A DNA stretch of 64,000 nt from Myxococcales bacterium. Lineage in GTDB: Bacteria > Myxococcota > Myxococcia > Myxococcales > Anaeromyxobacteraceae. The notes under the pieces were generated by a model. It had not been told where the DNA came from, made no database searches, and was given only the letters and a program-made list of their open reading frames with translations. Both the position numbers and the translations under genes were made by a program. This document shows positions 55,386 through 63,881 of this stretch, piece after piece; positions within the stretch are counted from its first letter, which is position 1; each line of letters begins with the position of its first letter. Location: positions 246,345 through 310,344 of the forward strand of contig JAJZQX010000005.1 in NCBI GenBank assembly GCA_021806645.1. Reading direction: 5' to 3'.

Positions 55386-56996
55386 TTGCATCGCCTCCTC
55401 CCCACCCTGGCCCTGGCCGCCCTGCTGGTCGCCTGCGGCTCCTCACCGGCGACCGCGTCGTGCGACCTGGCCGACTCGCCGCGCTGCCCCGATGGCGCGC
55501 GGCTGAAGGCTTCGGTCGACACCCTGGCGTCGCCGGCGCTGCTCGGGCGCCGGCTGGGGACGCCCGGGAACGACGAGGCGGCCGGCCTGGTGGAGGAGGC
55601 ATTCCTCTCGGCGGGGCTGCAGCCCGCGGCGGGGCTCGCGGGCCTCCGCCTGCCCTTCCAGGCCAGCCTCTGGAGCTGGAGCAGCCCGCCGGCGCTGGAG
55701 CTGGGCGGCGCGGTGAAGACGCTCGGCGCCGACTACGAGCTGCTCGACTGGTCGGCGGGGGGCGACGTGACCGGGCCGCTCTCCTTCGCCGGGTACGGCC
55801 TGGTCCTCCCCTCCTTCGACCCGGCCGCCTACCCTGGCTGCCCGCTGCCGAGCGGGTGGGACGACTTCGGGGCCCTCGACCTGACCGGCCGCGTGGCGGT
55901 GGTGGTGAGCGGCCTGCCGGGCGGCGCGGCGCTGGTGGCGGGGAGCTGCCCGGCGCGCGCCGGTTGCGGCGCCCTCGACCAGCCCGCCTGCTTCACCGCC
56001 GCCGACAAGGTGGCCCAGGCCCGCTCGCGCGGGGCGGTGGCCGTCCTGCTGGTCCCGCGCTCCGCCGCGGCGGCGGCGCCCCGCCCCTTCGCCTCGGTCG
56101 TCACCGCCGTTCCCGCGCTCTGGATCACCTTCCCGGCGCTGGCGGCGGCGCTCCCCGACCTGCCCGGCTGGATCGCGGCGGTCGATGCGCTGGGACCGGC
56201 GCCGGCGGCGACGTCCGTGGCCGGCCGCGTCGCCACCGCCGGGAGTCCGCGGACCGTGACCGCGGCCAACGTCATCGGCGTGGTGCCCGGCCACGACCCG
56301 GTGCTCCGCCACGAGGTGGTGGTGGTGGGCGCCCACTTCGATCACCTCGGCCAGCTCCCCTTCCGCCCGGCCTACTTCCCCGGCGCCGACGACAACGCCT
56401 CAGGCGCCGCGGTGCTGATGGAGCTGGCCCGGCTGGTAGCGGCCAGCCGCCAGGCCCCGGCCCGGACGCTGGTCTTCGCCGCCTGGAACGGCGAGGAGCT
56501 GGGGCTGCTCGGCTCGCGGCGCTGGGCCAGCGCGCCGCCCTACCCGTTCGCCGCCACCGCCGCCGCCTTCTCCATCGACATGGTGGGCGTCGGCCAGCCC
56601 GGCCTCCAGCTCGCCGTCGCCTGGGAGCCCGGCCACGAGCTCTTCACGGTGGCGGCCGGGAGCGCCGCCGCGCTCGGGTTGACCGAACCGGTCACCTTCC
56701 TGGCCGAGCCGGTCTTCGGCTCCGACCACTCCTCCTTCAGCGCCGCGGGCGTCCCCTCGGCCTGGGTCTCGACCCCGACCCTGGCGCTCCACCCCGACTA
56801 CCACACTCCTGGTGACACGCCCGACAAGGTCCAGCCCGAGCTGCTGGCCGCCGCGGCCCGCCTGGCCTGGGGCGCCATCCGCCCCTGGGCGCTCGGGATC
56901 GAAGGACCCCTCCTGGCGTCCGCGGCGCGCTCCGCCACGTTCCCCGCTCCCATCCCCTTCACCGCAGCGACCCGTGACGCCCTGGAGATGCCATGA
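55386..56996 (+). CDS. M28-family zinc aminopeptidase lipoprotein with PA-type insert
   Basis: 536 aa from a TTG. A lipobox ends LLVAC (Cys17). Residues about 100-290 contain a protease-associated (PA) domain-like insert rich in Cys (PGCPLPSGWDD, CPARAGCGALDQPAC). The M28 catalytic core (about 300-500) has HFDHLG, GADDNASG, NGEELGLLGS, the SIDMVG Asp and YHTPGDTPDK, giving the two-zinc site. Its product may digest peptides outside the cell. Its stop overlaps the next ATG (ATGA), so it forms a two-gene unit with the unknown lipoprotein. Confidence 0.88.
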   Translation: MHRLLPTLALAALLVACGSSPATASCDLADSPRCPDGARLKASVDTLASPALLGRRLGTPGNDEAAGLVEEAFLSAGLQPAAGLAGLRLPFQASLWSWSSPPALELGGAVKTLGADYELLDWSAGGDVTGPLSFAGYGLVLPSFDPAAYPGCPLPSGWDDFGALDLTGRVAVVVSGLPGGAALVAGSCPARAGCGALDQPACFTAADKVAQARSRGAVAVLLVPRSAAAAAPRPFASVVTAVPALWITFPALAAALPDLPGWIAAVDALGPAPAATSVAGRVATAGSPRTVTAANVIGVVPGHDPVLRHEVVVVGAHFDHLGQLPFRPAYFPGADDNASGAAVLMELARLVAASRQAPARTLVFAAWNGEELGLLGSRRWASAPPYPFAATAAAFSIDMVGVGQPGLQLAVAWEPGHELFTVAAGSAAALGLTEPVTFLAEPVFGSDHSSFSAAGVPSAWVSTPTLALHPDYHTPGDTPDKVQPELLAAAARLAWGAIRPWALGIEGPLLASAARSATFPAPIPFTAATRDALEMP

Positions 56997-59290
56997 CCCG
57001 CCCCGTCCATCGCGACCTCACCGCCTCTCTCCTCGCTGGTCTCCTGGCCCTGTCCGGTTGCGGAGTCGGGAGCCCTTCCGCAGGCGGTGGTGGCGGTGGC
57101 AACGTGGTCGTCCCGCCACCTCCCACCAGCCTCGACGGCACGGCCGTCTCCGACGCCTCGACCCTGGTGGCCGCCGCCGGCAGCGACCAGGGCGAGCTCG
57201 CCATCATGATGGTCCTGAAGAGGGCGGGCTTCGACCTCATGAACCCCGACGGCACCGTCGCCCTCCCCGGAGACTTGCCGCACCAGGGGGTCGCCTTCGA
57301 GCAGGGCGACCTGCCGATCCTGTCCCGGGCCATGCAGCAGGGGCCCCGCATCACCCTGGACGACCTGCTGGCCAGCTGGTCGGCCTTCGTCCCGGCGGCG
57401 ACGCCGGCGGCGCTGGCCGAGCTCCAGGGACGGCTCCGCGGCAAGCTGGTCGACGGCCTGCTGGTCTCGGCCGCCTCGACCGACCCGGTCCGGCAGTACT
57501 GGTCCCACCTCATCGTGGCTCTGGGGCGCCAGTCGGACGAACCCTACGACCTGCTCGACCACGCCGTGCCGGGTACGGTCAGCCTCGACCCGATGCAGGT
57601 GGCGCTGCTCACCTATCGCTACCAGGCCGACCTCTGGATCGCCGGCCAGCGCGCCGGGAAGCAGCTCCGGCTGGCTCCGGCGGGCCAGGGCGCGCCGCTG
57701 GCCGCCGTGAGCGGCGCCACGCCGGGCCCGAGGCCGTGCACCATGAGCGACACCCAGCAGACGGTGATGGACGTGACCTCGCTGGCCAGCTCCACCTTCT
57801 TCGGGGGGCTGATCGACGAGGTGGCGAAGACCATCCCCGCGGCGGAGACCTTCGGCAAGTTCACGGCCGGGGCCAACGCCGTGCTGACGGTGGTGAAGAT
57901 GATCTGGACCTTCATCGCCTTCGACGGGAAGCTCGAGCTCGACGCGCCCATGCTGGTCCGCACCAAGACCGCCACCGCGGGCGAGACGCGGACCTTCTCC
58001 GCCACGTTCACGTACCGCACCGGCAACGGCCAGGTGGCCAACTGCATCCGGCCCGCCCTCAACGCCGCCGGCATCGACTTCAGCCTCCCCCAGGACGGCC
58101 CCATCGCCGACGCCAGGGTCGACTGGGAGATGTTCGGCACCAAGGCCCGCGAGGCGGGCAAGCTTCCCATCGTCGGGTTCCAGAAGGGCCAGGTCCAGCT
58201 GGGCGGCCGCACCGACCCCGCCGGCCTGCGCCAGGTGATCATCGAGGGAGGGCCTCAGTCCCCGGTGATCGCGGCCAACGCCCTCCCGGACTACCGGGCG
58301 GTGAACATGATGGCCAAGGTGGCGCTCAAGGACTCCAAGCTCTGGACCGACCTCCAGGACGCGGTCGGCACGGCGCTGGCCGGCAACCCGGTCTCGATCA
58401 TGCTCTCGGCCGTCTCCGAGACCCTGCTGCGGATGAACACGCCGCTCTTCTCCGCCAGGCGCGGCTTCACGGTCAAGGACTGGACCGACCTCGCCAACGC
58501 CGTGATCCACGTCCAGTCCGCCGAGAGCCGCTCCGGGACGGCGACGGCCGCCGGCACGGGCACCGAGACGGTCTCCCTGGACGTCGACATCTACCGGAAG
58601 GTGCCGGTGGGCACCAAGGCGATCGACATCGTGCTGGGCACGACCGGCCCGGGTTACGGCTCGGTGGCCCTGACCGAGAACTACCGCATGGTCCTGGACT
58701 ACGCGGGCAACAACGACCGCACCGAGCCGTGCGCGTGCGTGATCGGGACCGACACCATCCTCGACCAGAACACCTACCACCTGGGTGGGTCCGGAGACGC
58801 CGACTCCCTGATGATGATCGTCGTCCAGCCCGACGGCACCTTCACGCTGGACGTGCCCATCGGCTCGATGGTCGGGACCTCAAGGGGGATCTGGGCCACC
58901 TCGGGCTGCGGCGTCCCGCCGGTCTACACCGAACCGGCGGTCTACGATTCGGTGTACCTGCCCCCGGTCACCGTCACCGGCCAGCTCGATCTCAGCAAGG
59001 CCTCGGGCGACGTCACCGGCCGGGCCACGCTGGCCACCTCGATGACCGTCCCGGGGACCGTCGGGGGGATCTACTCCGGTGGGTTCTCGCAGCTGCCCAT
59101 CTCCCCGGTGGTCACCGTGGACTACGCCTTCTCCTACACGCTGACCCGGATCCCCTACCGGATGGCGCCCGTCTCGCCCCCGCTGGCCTCGACGGCGCCG
59201 CGGCTGGTCGTGCCGGCCTCCACCAGCTGGCAGCCGGCCCCGAAGCTGACCTCCTCGCAGCTGCGCTGCGCGGCGCCTGGAGGGCCTTAG
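56993..59290 (+). CDS. large lipoprotein of unknown function
   Basis: 765 aa with a lipobox ending LSGC (Cys23), then a Gly/Pro linker. Residues about 55-230 are helical (LDDLLASWSAFVP, QVALLTYRYQADLWIAGQRAG). A hydrophobic segment follows (FTAGANAVLTVVKMIWTFIAF, near 290-310). The C-terminal half is beta-rich, with Cys pairs (CACVIG, SGCGVPP). I recognise no named domain. Translational coupling with the M28 peptidase suggests a joint role at the cell surface, for instance substrate capture or autoinhibition. It converges with argR, overlapping it by 4 bases. Confidence 0.75.
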   Translation: MTRPVHRDLTASLLAGLLALSGCGVGSPSAGGGGGGNVVVPPPPTSLDGTAVSDASTLVAAAGSDQGELAIMMVLKRAGFDLMNPDGTVALPGDLPHQGVAFEQGDLPILSRAMQQGPRITLDDLLASWSAFVPAATPAALAELQGRLRGKLVDGLLVSAASTDPVRQYWSHLIVALGRQSDEPYDLLDHAVPGTVSLDPMQVALLTYRYQADLWIAGQRAGKQLRLAPAGQGAPLAAVSGATPGPRPCTMSDTQQTVMDVTSLASSTFFGGLIDEVAKTIPAAETFGKFTAGANAVLTVVKMIWTFIAFDGKLELDAPMLVRTKTATAGETRTFSATFTYRTGNGQVANCIRPALNAAGIDFSLPQDGPIADARVDWEMFGTKAREAGKLPIVGFQKGQVQLGGRTDPAGLRQVIIEGGPQSPVIAANALPDYRAVNMMAKVALKDSKLWTDLQDAVGTALAGNPVSIMLSAVSETLLRMNTPLFSARRGFTVKDWTDLANAVIHVQSAESRSGTATAAGTGTETVSLDVDIYRKVPVGTKAIDIVLGTTGPGYGSVALTENYRMVLDYAGNNDRTEPCACVIGTDTILDQNTYHLGGSGDADSLMMIVVQPDGTFTLDVPIGSMVGTSRGIWATSGCGVPPVYTEPAVYDSVYLPPVTVTGQLDLSKASGDVTGRATLATSMTVPGTVGGIYSGGFSQLPISPVVTVDYAFSYTLTRIPYRMAPVSPPLASTAPRLVVPASTSWQPAPKLTSSQLRCAAPGGP

Positions 59291-59730
59291 GGCACCCCCA
59301 GCGCCTCGCCCAGCCTCGCCGCCAGCCTGCGCGGCGTCACCCCGGCGGCCGGGGCCACGAAGATGGTGTCGTCGCCGGCGATGGTCCCGAGCACCTCGGC
59401 GAGCCGCGCGTCGTCGATGGCCCGCGCCACCGCCGAGGCGGCCCCCACCGCGGTCCGGATCACCGCCAGCGAGGCGTTGGTCTCGATGCCGAGCACCAGC
59501 CCGCGCAGCGCCGCCGAGCGCTGCGACGCCGCCCCGCCGTCCACCTCGTACCAGGCGCCGTCCGGCCGCGAGACCCGGCGGGCCCCGAGCCGGGTGAGAT
59601 CCCTCGACAGCGTGGCCTGCGTGGCGCGGAACCCCTCCCGCCGGAGCGCCGCCAGCAGCGCCTCCTGCGTGCCGATGCGCCGCTCGGTGAGGATGCGGGC
59701 CATGGCCTGGCGGCGCGCCTCGCTGTTCAT
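59287..59730 (-). CDS. argR: arginine repressor ArgR
   Basis: 147 aa. The N-terminal winged helix contains GFRATQATLSRDLTRLGA with the Ser42-Arg43-Asp44 recognition element. The C-terminal hexamerisation and arginine-binding domain ends in GTIAGDDTIFVAP (the conserved GTIAGDDT). It is the last gene of argC-argJB-argR, coupled to argJB by ATGA, so it is co-expressed with its own target operon. The ATGCAT operator cluster before argC is a fitting binding site. Confidence 0.94.
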   Translation of the reverse strand: MNSEARRQAMARILTERRIGTQEALLAALRREGFRATQATLSRDLTRLGARRVSRPDGAWYEVDGGAASQRSAALRGLVLGIETNASLAVIRTAVGAASAVARAIDDARLAEVLGTIAGDDTIFVAPAAGVTPRRLAARLGEALGVP

Positions 59731-61856
59731 GGACCGGCGTCCGATCCGGCCTGGACCAGGGCGCTGGTCACCAGCGTGCCCACGCCACGGTCGGTGAAGA
59801 GCTCGGCGATTACGGTGTGCGGCTGCCGCCCGTCGAGGACGTGGACCCGCTCCACCCCGCCGGCCAGCGCCGCCTCGATCGCCTCCACCTTCCACTTCAT
59901 GCCGCCGGTGATGGCGCCGGCCGCCACCCGCCGGCGCAGCTCGGCGCCGGTGATCTGGCGGATCAGCGCCCCGTCGGGCGCCGACTCCAGCACGCCCGGA
60001 ACGTCGGTCAGGTAGATGAGCTTCCTGGCGCCCAGCGCGGCGGCCACCGCGGCGGCCACCTCGTCGGCATTGATGGAGAGGCCGCTGCCGTCCTCGGCGA
60101 TCCCGATGGGCGAGATGACCGGCACGTAGCCGCCGTCGAGCAGCATCGCCAGGAACGACCTGTTGACCTCGACGACCCGCCCCACGAAGCCGAGGTCCAC
60201 GCCGCTCTCCAGCCCGCGCTTCTCGGCCCTGAGCAGCTTGCCGTCCTTGCCGGAGAGGCCGACGGCGTTGGCGTTGCGGGCGTTGAGCAGCGACACCAGC
60301 TCCTGGTTGACCTTGCCGGTCAGGACCATCTCCACCACCGGGAGGCTGGCGGCGTCGGTGACGCGCATCCCGTCGATGAACTCGGAGCGCTCGCCCAGCT
60401 TCTCCAGCGTGCGCGTCACCTCCAGCGCCCCGCCGTGGATCACCACCGGCTTCAAGCCCACCTTCTTGAGCAGCGCGATGTCCTCGGCGAAGGCCACCTT
60501 GAGGCTCTCCTTCACCATGGCGGCGCCGCCGTACTTCACCACCGCGATCTGGCCGGCGAAGGCGCCGATGTACTTGAGCGCCTCCACCAGCAGCGTCCGC
60601 TTGAAGGCCGGGCTGTAGTTGGCCACCTTGTCGTCCCTGGCCATCATCCCGTCGGGGAGCTGGACGATCATCGAGGTGTAGTCGGCGTTGATCTTGACGT
60701 AGTCGTAGGAGAGGTCGCAGCCCCAGGCGGTGGCACGGGCGTCGCCGTCGGCCAGCTCGACCACCACGTCCACCCGCGGCTCGCGCAGCCTCAGCCGCAG
60801 CGACTCGACGTCGAAGGCGGCCGGCGCCCCGCCGGTGAAGACCACCACCCCCTGCAGGGAGACCCGCGCCTTGTAGGGGTCGATGGGCCAGCCCCGCGAG
60901 CCGGCCCGGCTCCCCACCGTGGCCAGCACCCGCCCCCAGTTCGGGTCGGCGCCGAAGAGCGAGGCCTTCACGAGCGGCGAGGAGGCGATGGCGCGGGCCA
61001 CGTCGCGGGCCGCCTCGTCGCTGGGCGCCCCGGCCACCACCACCTCGCAGAGCTTGGTGGCCCCCTCGCCGTCGGCGGCCATGGCCCGGGCCATCTCGCC
61101 GAGCAGGTCGGTGAGGGCCGCCTCGAAGAGGGCCAGGTCGGGAGAGGGCTCGGAGAGACGCGCGTTGCCGGCCAGCCCGTTGGCCAGCGCCAGCACGGTG
61201 TCGTTGGTGGACATCTCGCCGTCCACCGTCAGCATCTCGAAGGTCTGGTGGACGGCGCGGGCGAGCACCTCCTGCAGCGCCCTGGGCGCCACCGCCGCGT
61301 CGGTGGTGACGATGGCCAGGGTGGTGGCCAGCTGCGGCGCCAGCATCCCCGAGCCCTTGGCGATGCAGGCGATGGTGGCGTTCTTGCCGCCCAGCACCAG
61401 CTCGCGCGACGCCAGCTTGCGCCGCGTGTCGGTGGTCATGATCGCCTCGGCGGCGTGGTCGGCGTGGTCGCCGAGCAGCTCCACCAGCCCGGGCAGCGCC
61501 GTCACCACCTTCATGGCCGGCAGTCGCACCCCGATGACGCCGGTGGAGGCGGTCAGCACCGCCCGCTTCTGCACGCCGAGCAGGTCGGCCACCGCGCCGC
61601 GGATCACCGCCACGTCGTCGAGCCCGCCAGGGCCGGTCAGCGCGTTGGCGTTGCCTGAGTTGGCCACCACCGCCCGCATCCCCTCGGCCGGTACCCGCCC
61701 GCGCCCGTCGAGCACCGGCGCGGCGGCCGCCCTGTTGACGGTGAAGAGGCCGGCCGCGGCGGCCGGGACGTCGGATACCACCAGCGCCAGGTCGCGCCGG
61801 GCCGGCTTCAGGCCGCAGGCCACGCCGCCGAAGCGGAAGCCACGAGGGATCTTCAT
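59727..61856 (-). CDS. argJB: ArgJ-ArgB fusion: ornithine acetyltransferase / N-acetylglutamate kinase
   Basis: 709 aa in one frame. Residues 1-395 are ArgJ: N-terminal PRGFRFGG, the autocleavage site in KGSGMLAPQLATTLA (Thr178 as nucleophile) and the C-terminal WGCDLSYDYVKINADYTS. Without a stop it goes into ArgB (about 420-709): KYGGAAM, the HGGA loop (HGGG in most kinases), MRVTDA, AVGLSGKDGK, SINADEVAAAVA and GGMKWKVEAIEAAL. ArgJ transfers acetyl from N-acetylornithine to glutamate and ArgB phosphorylates the product, so the fusion links two steps around acetylglutamate. ArgJ self-cleavage at Thr178 would leave the kinase attached to the beta chain. It starts one base after argC. Confidence 0.95.
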   Translation of the reverse strand: MKIPRGFRFGGVACGLKPARRDLALVVSDVPAAAAGLFTVNRAAAAPVLDGRGRVPAEGMRAVVANSGNANALTGPGGLDDVAVIRGAVADLLGVQKRAVLTASTGVIGVRLPAMKVVTALPGLVELLGDHADHAAEAIMTTDTRRKLASRELVLGGKNATIACIAKGSGMLAPQLATTLAIVTTDAAVAPRALQEVLARAVHQTFEMLTVDGEMSTNDTVLALANGLAGNARLSEPSPDLALFEAALTDLLGEMARAMAADGEGATKLCEVVVAGAPSDEAARDVARAIASSPLVKASLFGADPNWGRVLATVGSRAGSRGWPIDPYKARVSLQGVVVFTGGAPAAFDVESLRLRLREPRVDVVVELADGDARATAWGCDLSYDYVKINADYTSMIVQLPDGMMARDDKVANYSPAFKRTLLVEALKYIGAFAGQIAVVKYGGAAMVKESLKVAFAEDIALLKKVGLKPVVIHGGALEVTRTLEKLGERSEFIDGMRVTDAASLPVVEMVLTGKVNQELVSLLNARNANAVGLSGKDGKLLRAEKRGLESGVDLGFVGRVVEVNRSFLAMLLDGGYVPVISPIGIAEDGSGLSINADEVAAAVAAALGARKLIYLTDVPGVLESAPDGALIRQITGAELRRRVAAGAITGGMKWKVEAIEAALAGGVERVHVLDGRQPHTVIAELFTDRGVGTLVTSALVQAGSDAGP

Positions 61857-61857
61857 C

Positions 61858-62892
61858 TCATCCCCCCAGGAGGTCGAGACCGGTGGTCTCGGGCCAGCCG
61901 AGCGCGGCGTTCATGGCCTGCACCGCCTGCCCGGCCGCCCCCTTCACCAGGTTGTCGATGGCCGACACCGCCACCGCCACGCCGGCCCGGGCGTCGAGCG
62001 CCACGCCGAGGTGGCAGCGGTTGGTCCGCGCCACGTCCTTCACCATCACCCGGTCGGCCGCCATGGTCCTCACGAACGGCTCGCCGGCGTAGGCCGCGGC
62101 CATGGCTCGCGAGAGGGCCTCGGCGGTGGTGGTCCCGGTGAGCCGCAGCACGCAGGTGGCGAGGATGCCGCGCCGGATGGGGACCAGCACCGGCGTGAAG
62201 GAGAGGCCGCCGCAGGCGCCGGCGTGGCGGGCCACGGCCTGCTCGATCTCGGGGACGTGCTGGTGCTTGCCGATCCGGTAGGCGCGCAGGTCCTCGTCCA
62301 CCTCGCAGAAGCCGTAGTCCTCGCTGGCCTTGCGGCCGGCGCCGCTGACGCCGGAGCAGCCGGTCACGGCGATCCCTTCGGCGGAGCAGAGGCCGCTCTT
62401 CACCAGCGGCGCCACCGCGAGCGCGATGGCGGTGGCGTAGCAGCCCGGGTTGGCGACCAGCCTGGCGCCGGCCAGCTGGCCGCGCGCCAGCTCGGGCAGG
62501 CCGTAGCGGGCCTCGCCGAGCAGCGCCGGGTGCCGGTGCGTGAAGCCGTACCAGCCCGGGTAGGCGGCGGCGTCGGCCAGCCGGAAGGCCCCGGAGAGGT
62601 CGACCACGCGCAGGCCGCGCGCCAGCAGCTTCGGCGCCAGCTGGTGCGAGACCTCGGCCGGCGTTGCCAGGAAGGCCACCTCGGCGTCGATCTGCTCGCT
62701 CCCGGCCAGCGGCAGGTAGGGGAGCGCGGCCGCCCCGGCAGGGAGCGGCAGCCGGGCTCCGGCGGTCTCGCCGGCCCAGCGATCGGAGGTGAGCGCGGTG
62801 AGCCTGACCTGCGGGTGGCGCGCCAGCAGGCGGGTGAGCTCGAGCCCGGAGTAGCCGGAGGCGCCGATCACGGCGGCGGTGACGGTATGCAT
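61858..62892 (-). CDS. argC: N-acetyl-gamma-glutamyl-phosphate reductase
   Basis: 344 aa. NADP-binding GASGYSG (10-16), catalytic Cys151 in NPGCYATA, and the RRGILATC block are present. It reduces the product of the ArgB kinase. The ATG is the only reasonable start: in frame an upstream TGA lies 12 bases before it, and there is no Shine-Dalgarno. The predicted promoter places transcription start 1-3 bases upstream, so the message is probably leaderless. First gene of the arg operon. Confidence 0.94.
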   Translation of the reverse strand: MHTVTAAVIGASGYSGLELTRLLARHPQVRLTALTSDRWAGETAGARLPLPAGAAALPYLPLAGSEQIDAEVAFLATPAEVSHQLAPKLLARGLRVVDLSGAFRLADAAAYPGWYGFTHRHPALLGEARYGLPELARGQLAGARLVANPGCYATAIALAVAPLVKSGLCSAEGIAVTGCSGVSGAGRKASEDYGFCEVDEDLRAYRIGKHQHVPEIEQAVARHAGACGGLSFTPVLVPIRRGILATCVLRLTGTTTAEALSRAMAAAYAGEPFVRTMAADRVMVKDVARTNRCHLGVALDARAGVAVAVSAIDNLVKGAAGQAVQAMNAALGWPETTGLDLLGG

Positions 62893-62912
62893 GACGATGC
62901 ATAATCATGCAT
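62887..62912 (-). promoter_or_regulatory. triple ATGCAT array, putative ArgR operator
   Basis: ATGCAT occurs at 62887-62892, 62897-62902 and 62907-62912, exactly 10 bases apart, with spacers CGTC and GATT. Two overlapping ARG-box-like palindromes of the form TGCAT-N4-ATGCA share the middle half-site. The array covers the -10 box and the argC start codon. ArgR binding is inferred from the argR gene in this operon and from similarity to the E. coli TGAAT-N4-ATTCA box. Confidence 0.75.
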
Positions 62913-62929
62913 TCGAGGCGGGAGGGCAA
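62901..62929 (-). promoter_or_regulatory. promoter of the arg operon, leaderless
   Basis: Minus strand TTGCCC (62929-62924), 17-base spacer, GATTAT (62906-62901). The start is expected near 62894, that is 2 bases before the argC ATG at 62892. Confidence 0.65.
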
Positions 62930-63023
62930 GGGGCGCGGGCGCGTCGAGGCCGGGCGCGACCGGCGCTCCGCCCCCGCCAACGACGAAGCCGGCGGGGCCG
63001 CAACGCCACGCCGGCTTCGAATG

Positions 63024-63107
63024 TGCCCAGGAGAGGATTCGAACCTCCACGGTTTTGAGGCCGCCAGACCCTGAATCTGGTGCGTCTACCAGTTCCGCCA
63101 CCTGGGC
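63024..63107 (-). tRNA. tRNA-Leu(CAG)
   Basis: 84-nt class II tRNA. Acceptor GCCCAGG/CCTGGGC, anticodon loop TTCAGGG (anticodon CAG), a variable arm (GGCGGCCTCAAAACCGT region) and T-arm GGTTCGAATCC. CCA is not encoded. Confidence 0.97.
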
Positions 63108-63203
63108 GATGGGGGCAACGAAGTAGCAGCAGGGCGACCGCCCTGTCAACCGGAGCGCCCCCCTTCAGCCATACGTCAGACGCCCCCCCGTGGCGAGTAG
63201 GAT

Positions 63204-63216
63204 CCTGTCAGACAGG
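63204..63216. promoter_or_regulatory. perfect 13-base palindrome upstream of the barrel-like gene
   Basis: CCTGTC-A-GACAGG lies just before the ribosome site of the gene at 63228, after a TAGGAT -10-like box at 63198-63203. Half-sites GTCAGAC and CCTGTCA recur at 63176 and 63144. A regulator site is a possibility only. Confidence 0.4.
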
Positions 63217-63227
63217 AAGGAAACCGA

Positions 63228-63881
63228 ATGCTCCGGATCGCCGCCTCGCTTGCCCTGCTGCTCCTCGCCGCCCCGGTCCTTGGCCGGGCCAGCGCCGCCA
63301 CCTCCGAAGGGGTGGAGGACTTCCCCTCGCTGCTCGGTGGCGAGTCGCTCCACGGCAGCTCCATCCTGCTGGCCACGGCCGGGTTCGCCACGGTGGGGTT
63401 CGCCTACGGCCAGGGGGTGACGGCGCGTGACGACCTGGGGCTGGCCGCCGACGTCACCTGGAGCAGCAGCGAGCTGGTGCTGGGGGGCTTCTGGCGCCGG
63501 CAGCTGGGCCGGGCCGGGGGGTGGGAGCTGGCCAGCCGGCTGGCGGCCGGCTGGTACCTCGACGGCGGTTCCAGGCTCATCCACGACGGCAACCTCCCGG
63601 ATCGCGGCCTCCAGCTCACGCCCGGCCTGGCCCTCTCCTCGCGCGGGCTGGGGCTGCTATCGGTCGCCTTCGACCTGCCCCTCACCATCACCACCTGGCG
63701 CGGCGGCGGAACCTGGATCGCCCCGCGGGTGGCGGTGAGCTACGAGGCAGCGCTCTACGACCAGCTGGCGCTGGGGGTGCGCGGGTCGCTCGCCTGGCGG
63801 GGCGGGACCGGCGGCGCGCCGATGCGGGCCGGGCAGGTGCTGCCCGAGCTGCTGGTGACGGCCACCTGGAAGGTGTTCTAG
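63228..63881 (+). CDS. small outer-membrane beta-barrel-like protein
   Basis: 217 aa with an AAGGAA-type ribosome site and a signal peptide ending near RASA. The rest alternates hydrophobic and polar residues in strands (LGLAADVTWSSSELVLGGFW, GGWELASRLAAGWYLDGG, LALGVGS-like turns) and ends in VTATWKVF, with Phe as last residue, the usual sorting signal for outer-membrane barrels. About eight strands fit the length. The function is unknown. The sequence after it (63882-64000) shows no gene. Confidence 0.72.
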   Translation: MLRIAASLALLLLAAPVLGRASAATSEGVEDFPSLLGGESLHGSSILLATAGFATVGFAYGQGVTARDDLGLAADVTWSSSELVLGGFWRRQLGRAGGWELASRLAAGWYLDGGSRLIHDGNLPDRGLQLTPGLALSSRGLGLLSVAFDLPLTITTWRGGGTWIAPRVAVSYEAALYDQLALGVRGSLAWRGGTGGAPMRAGQVLPELLVTATWKVF

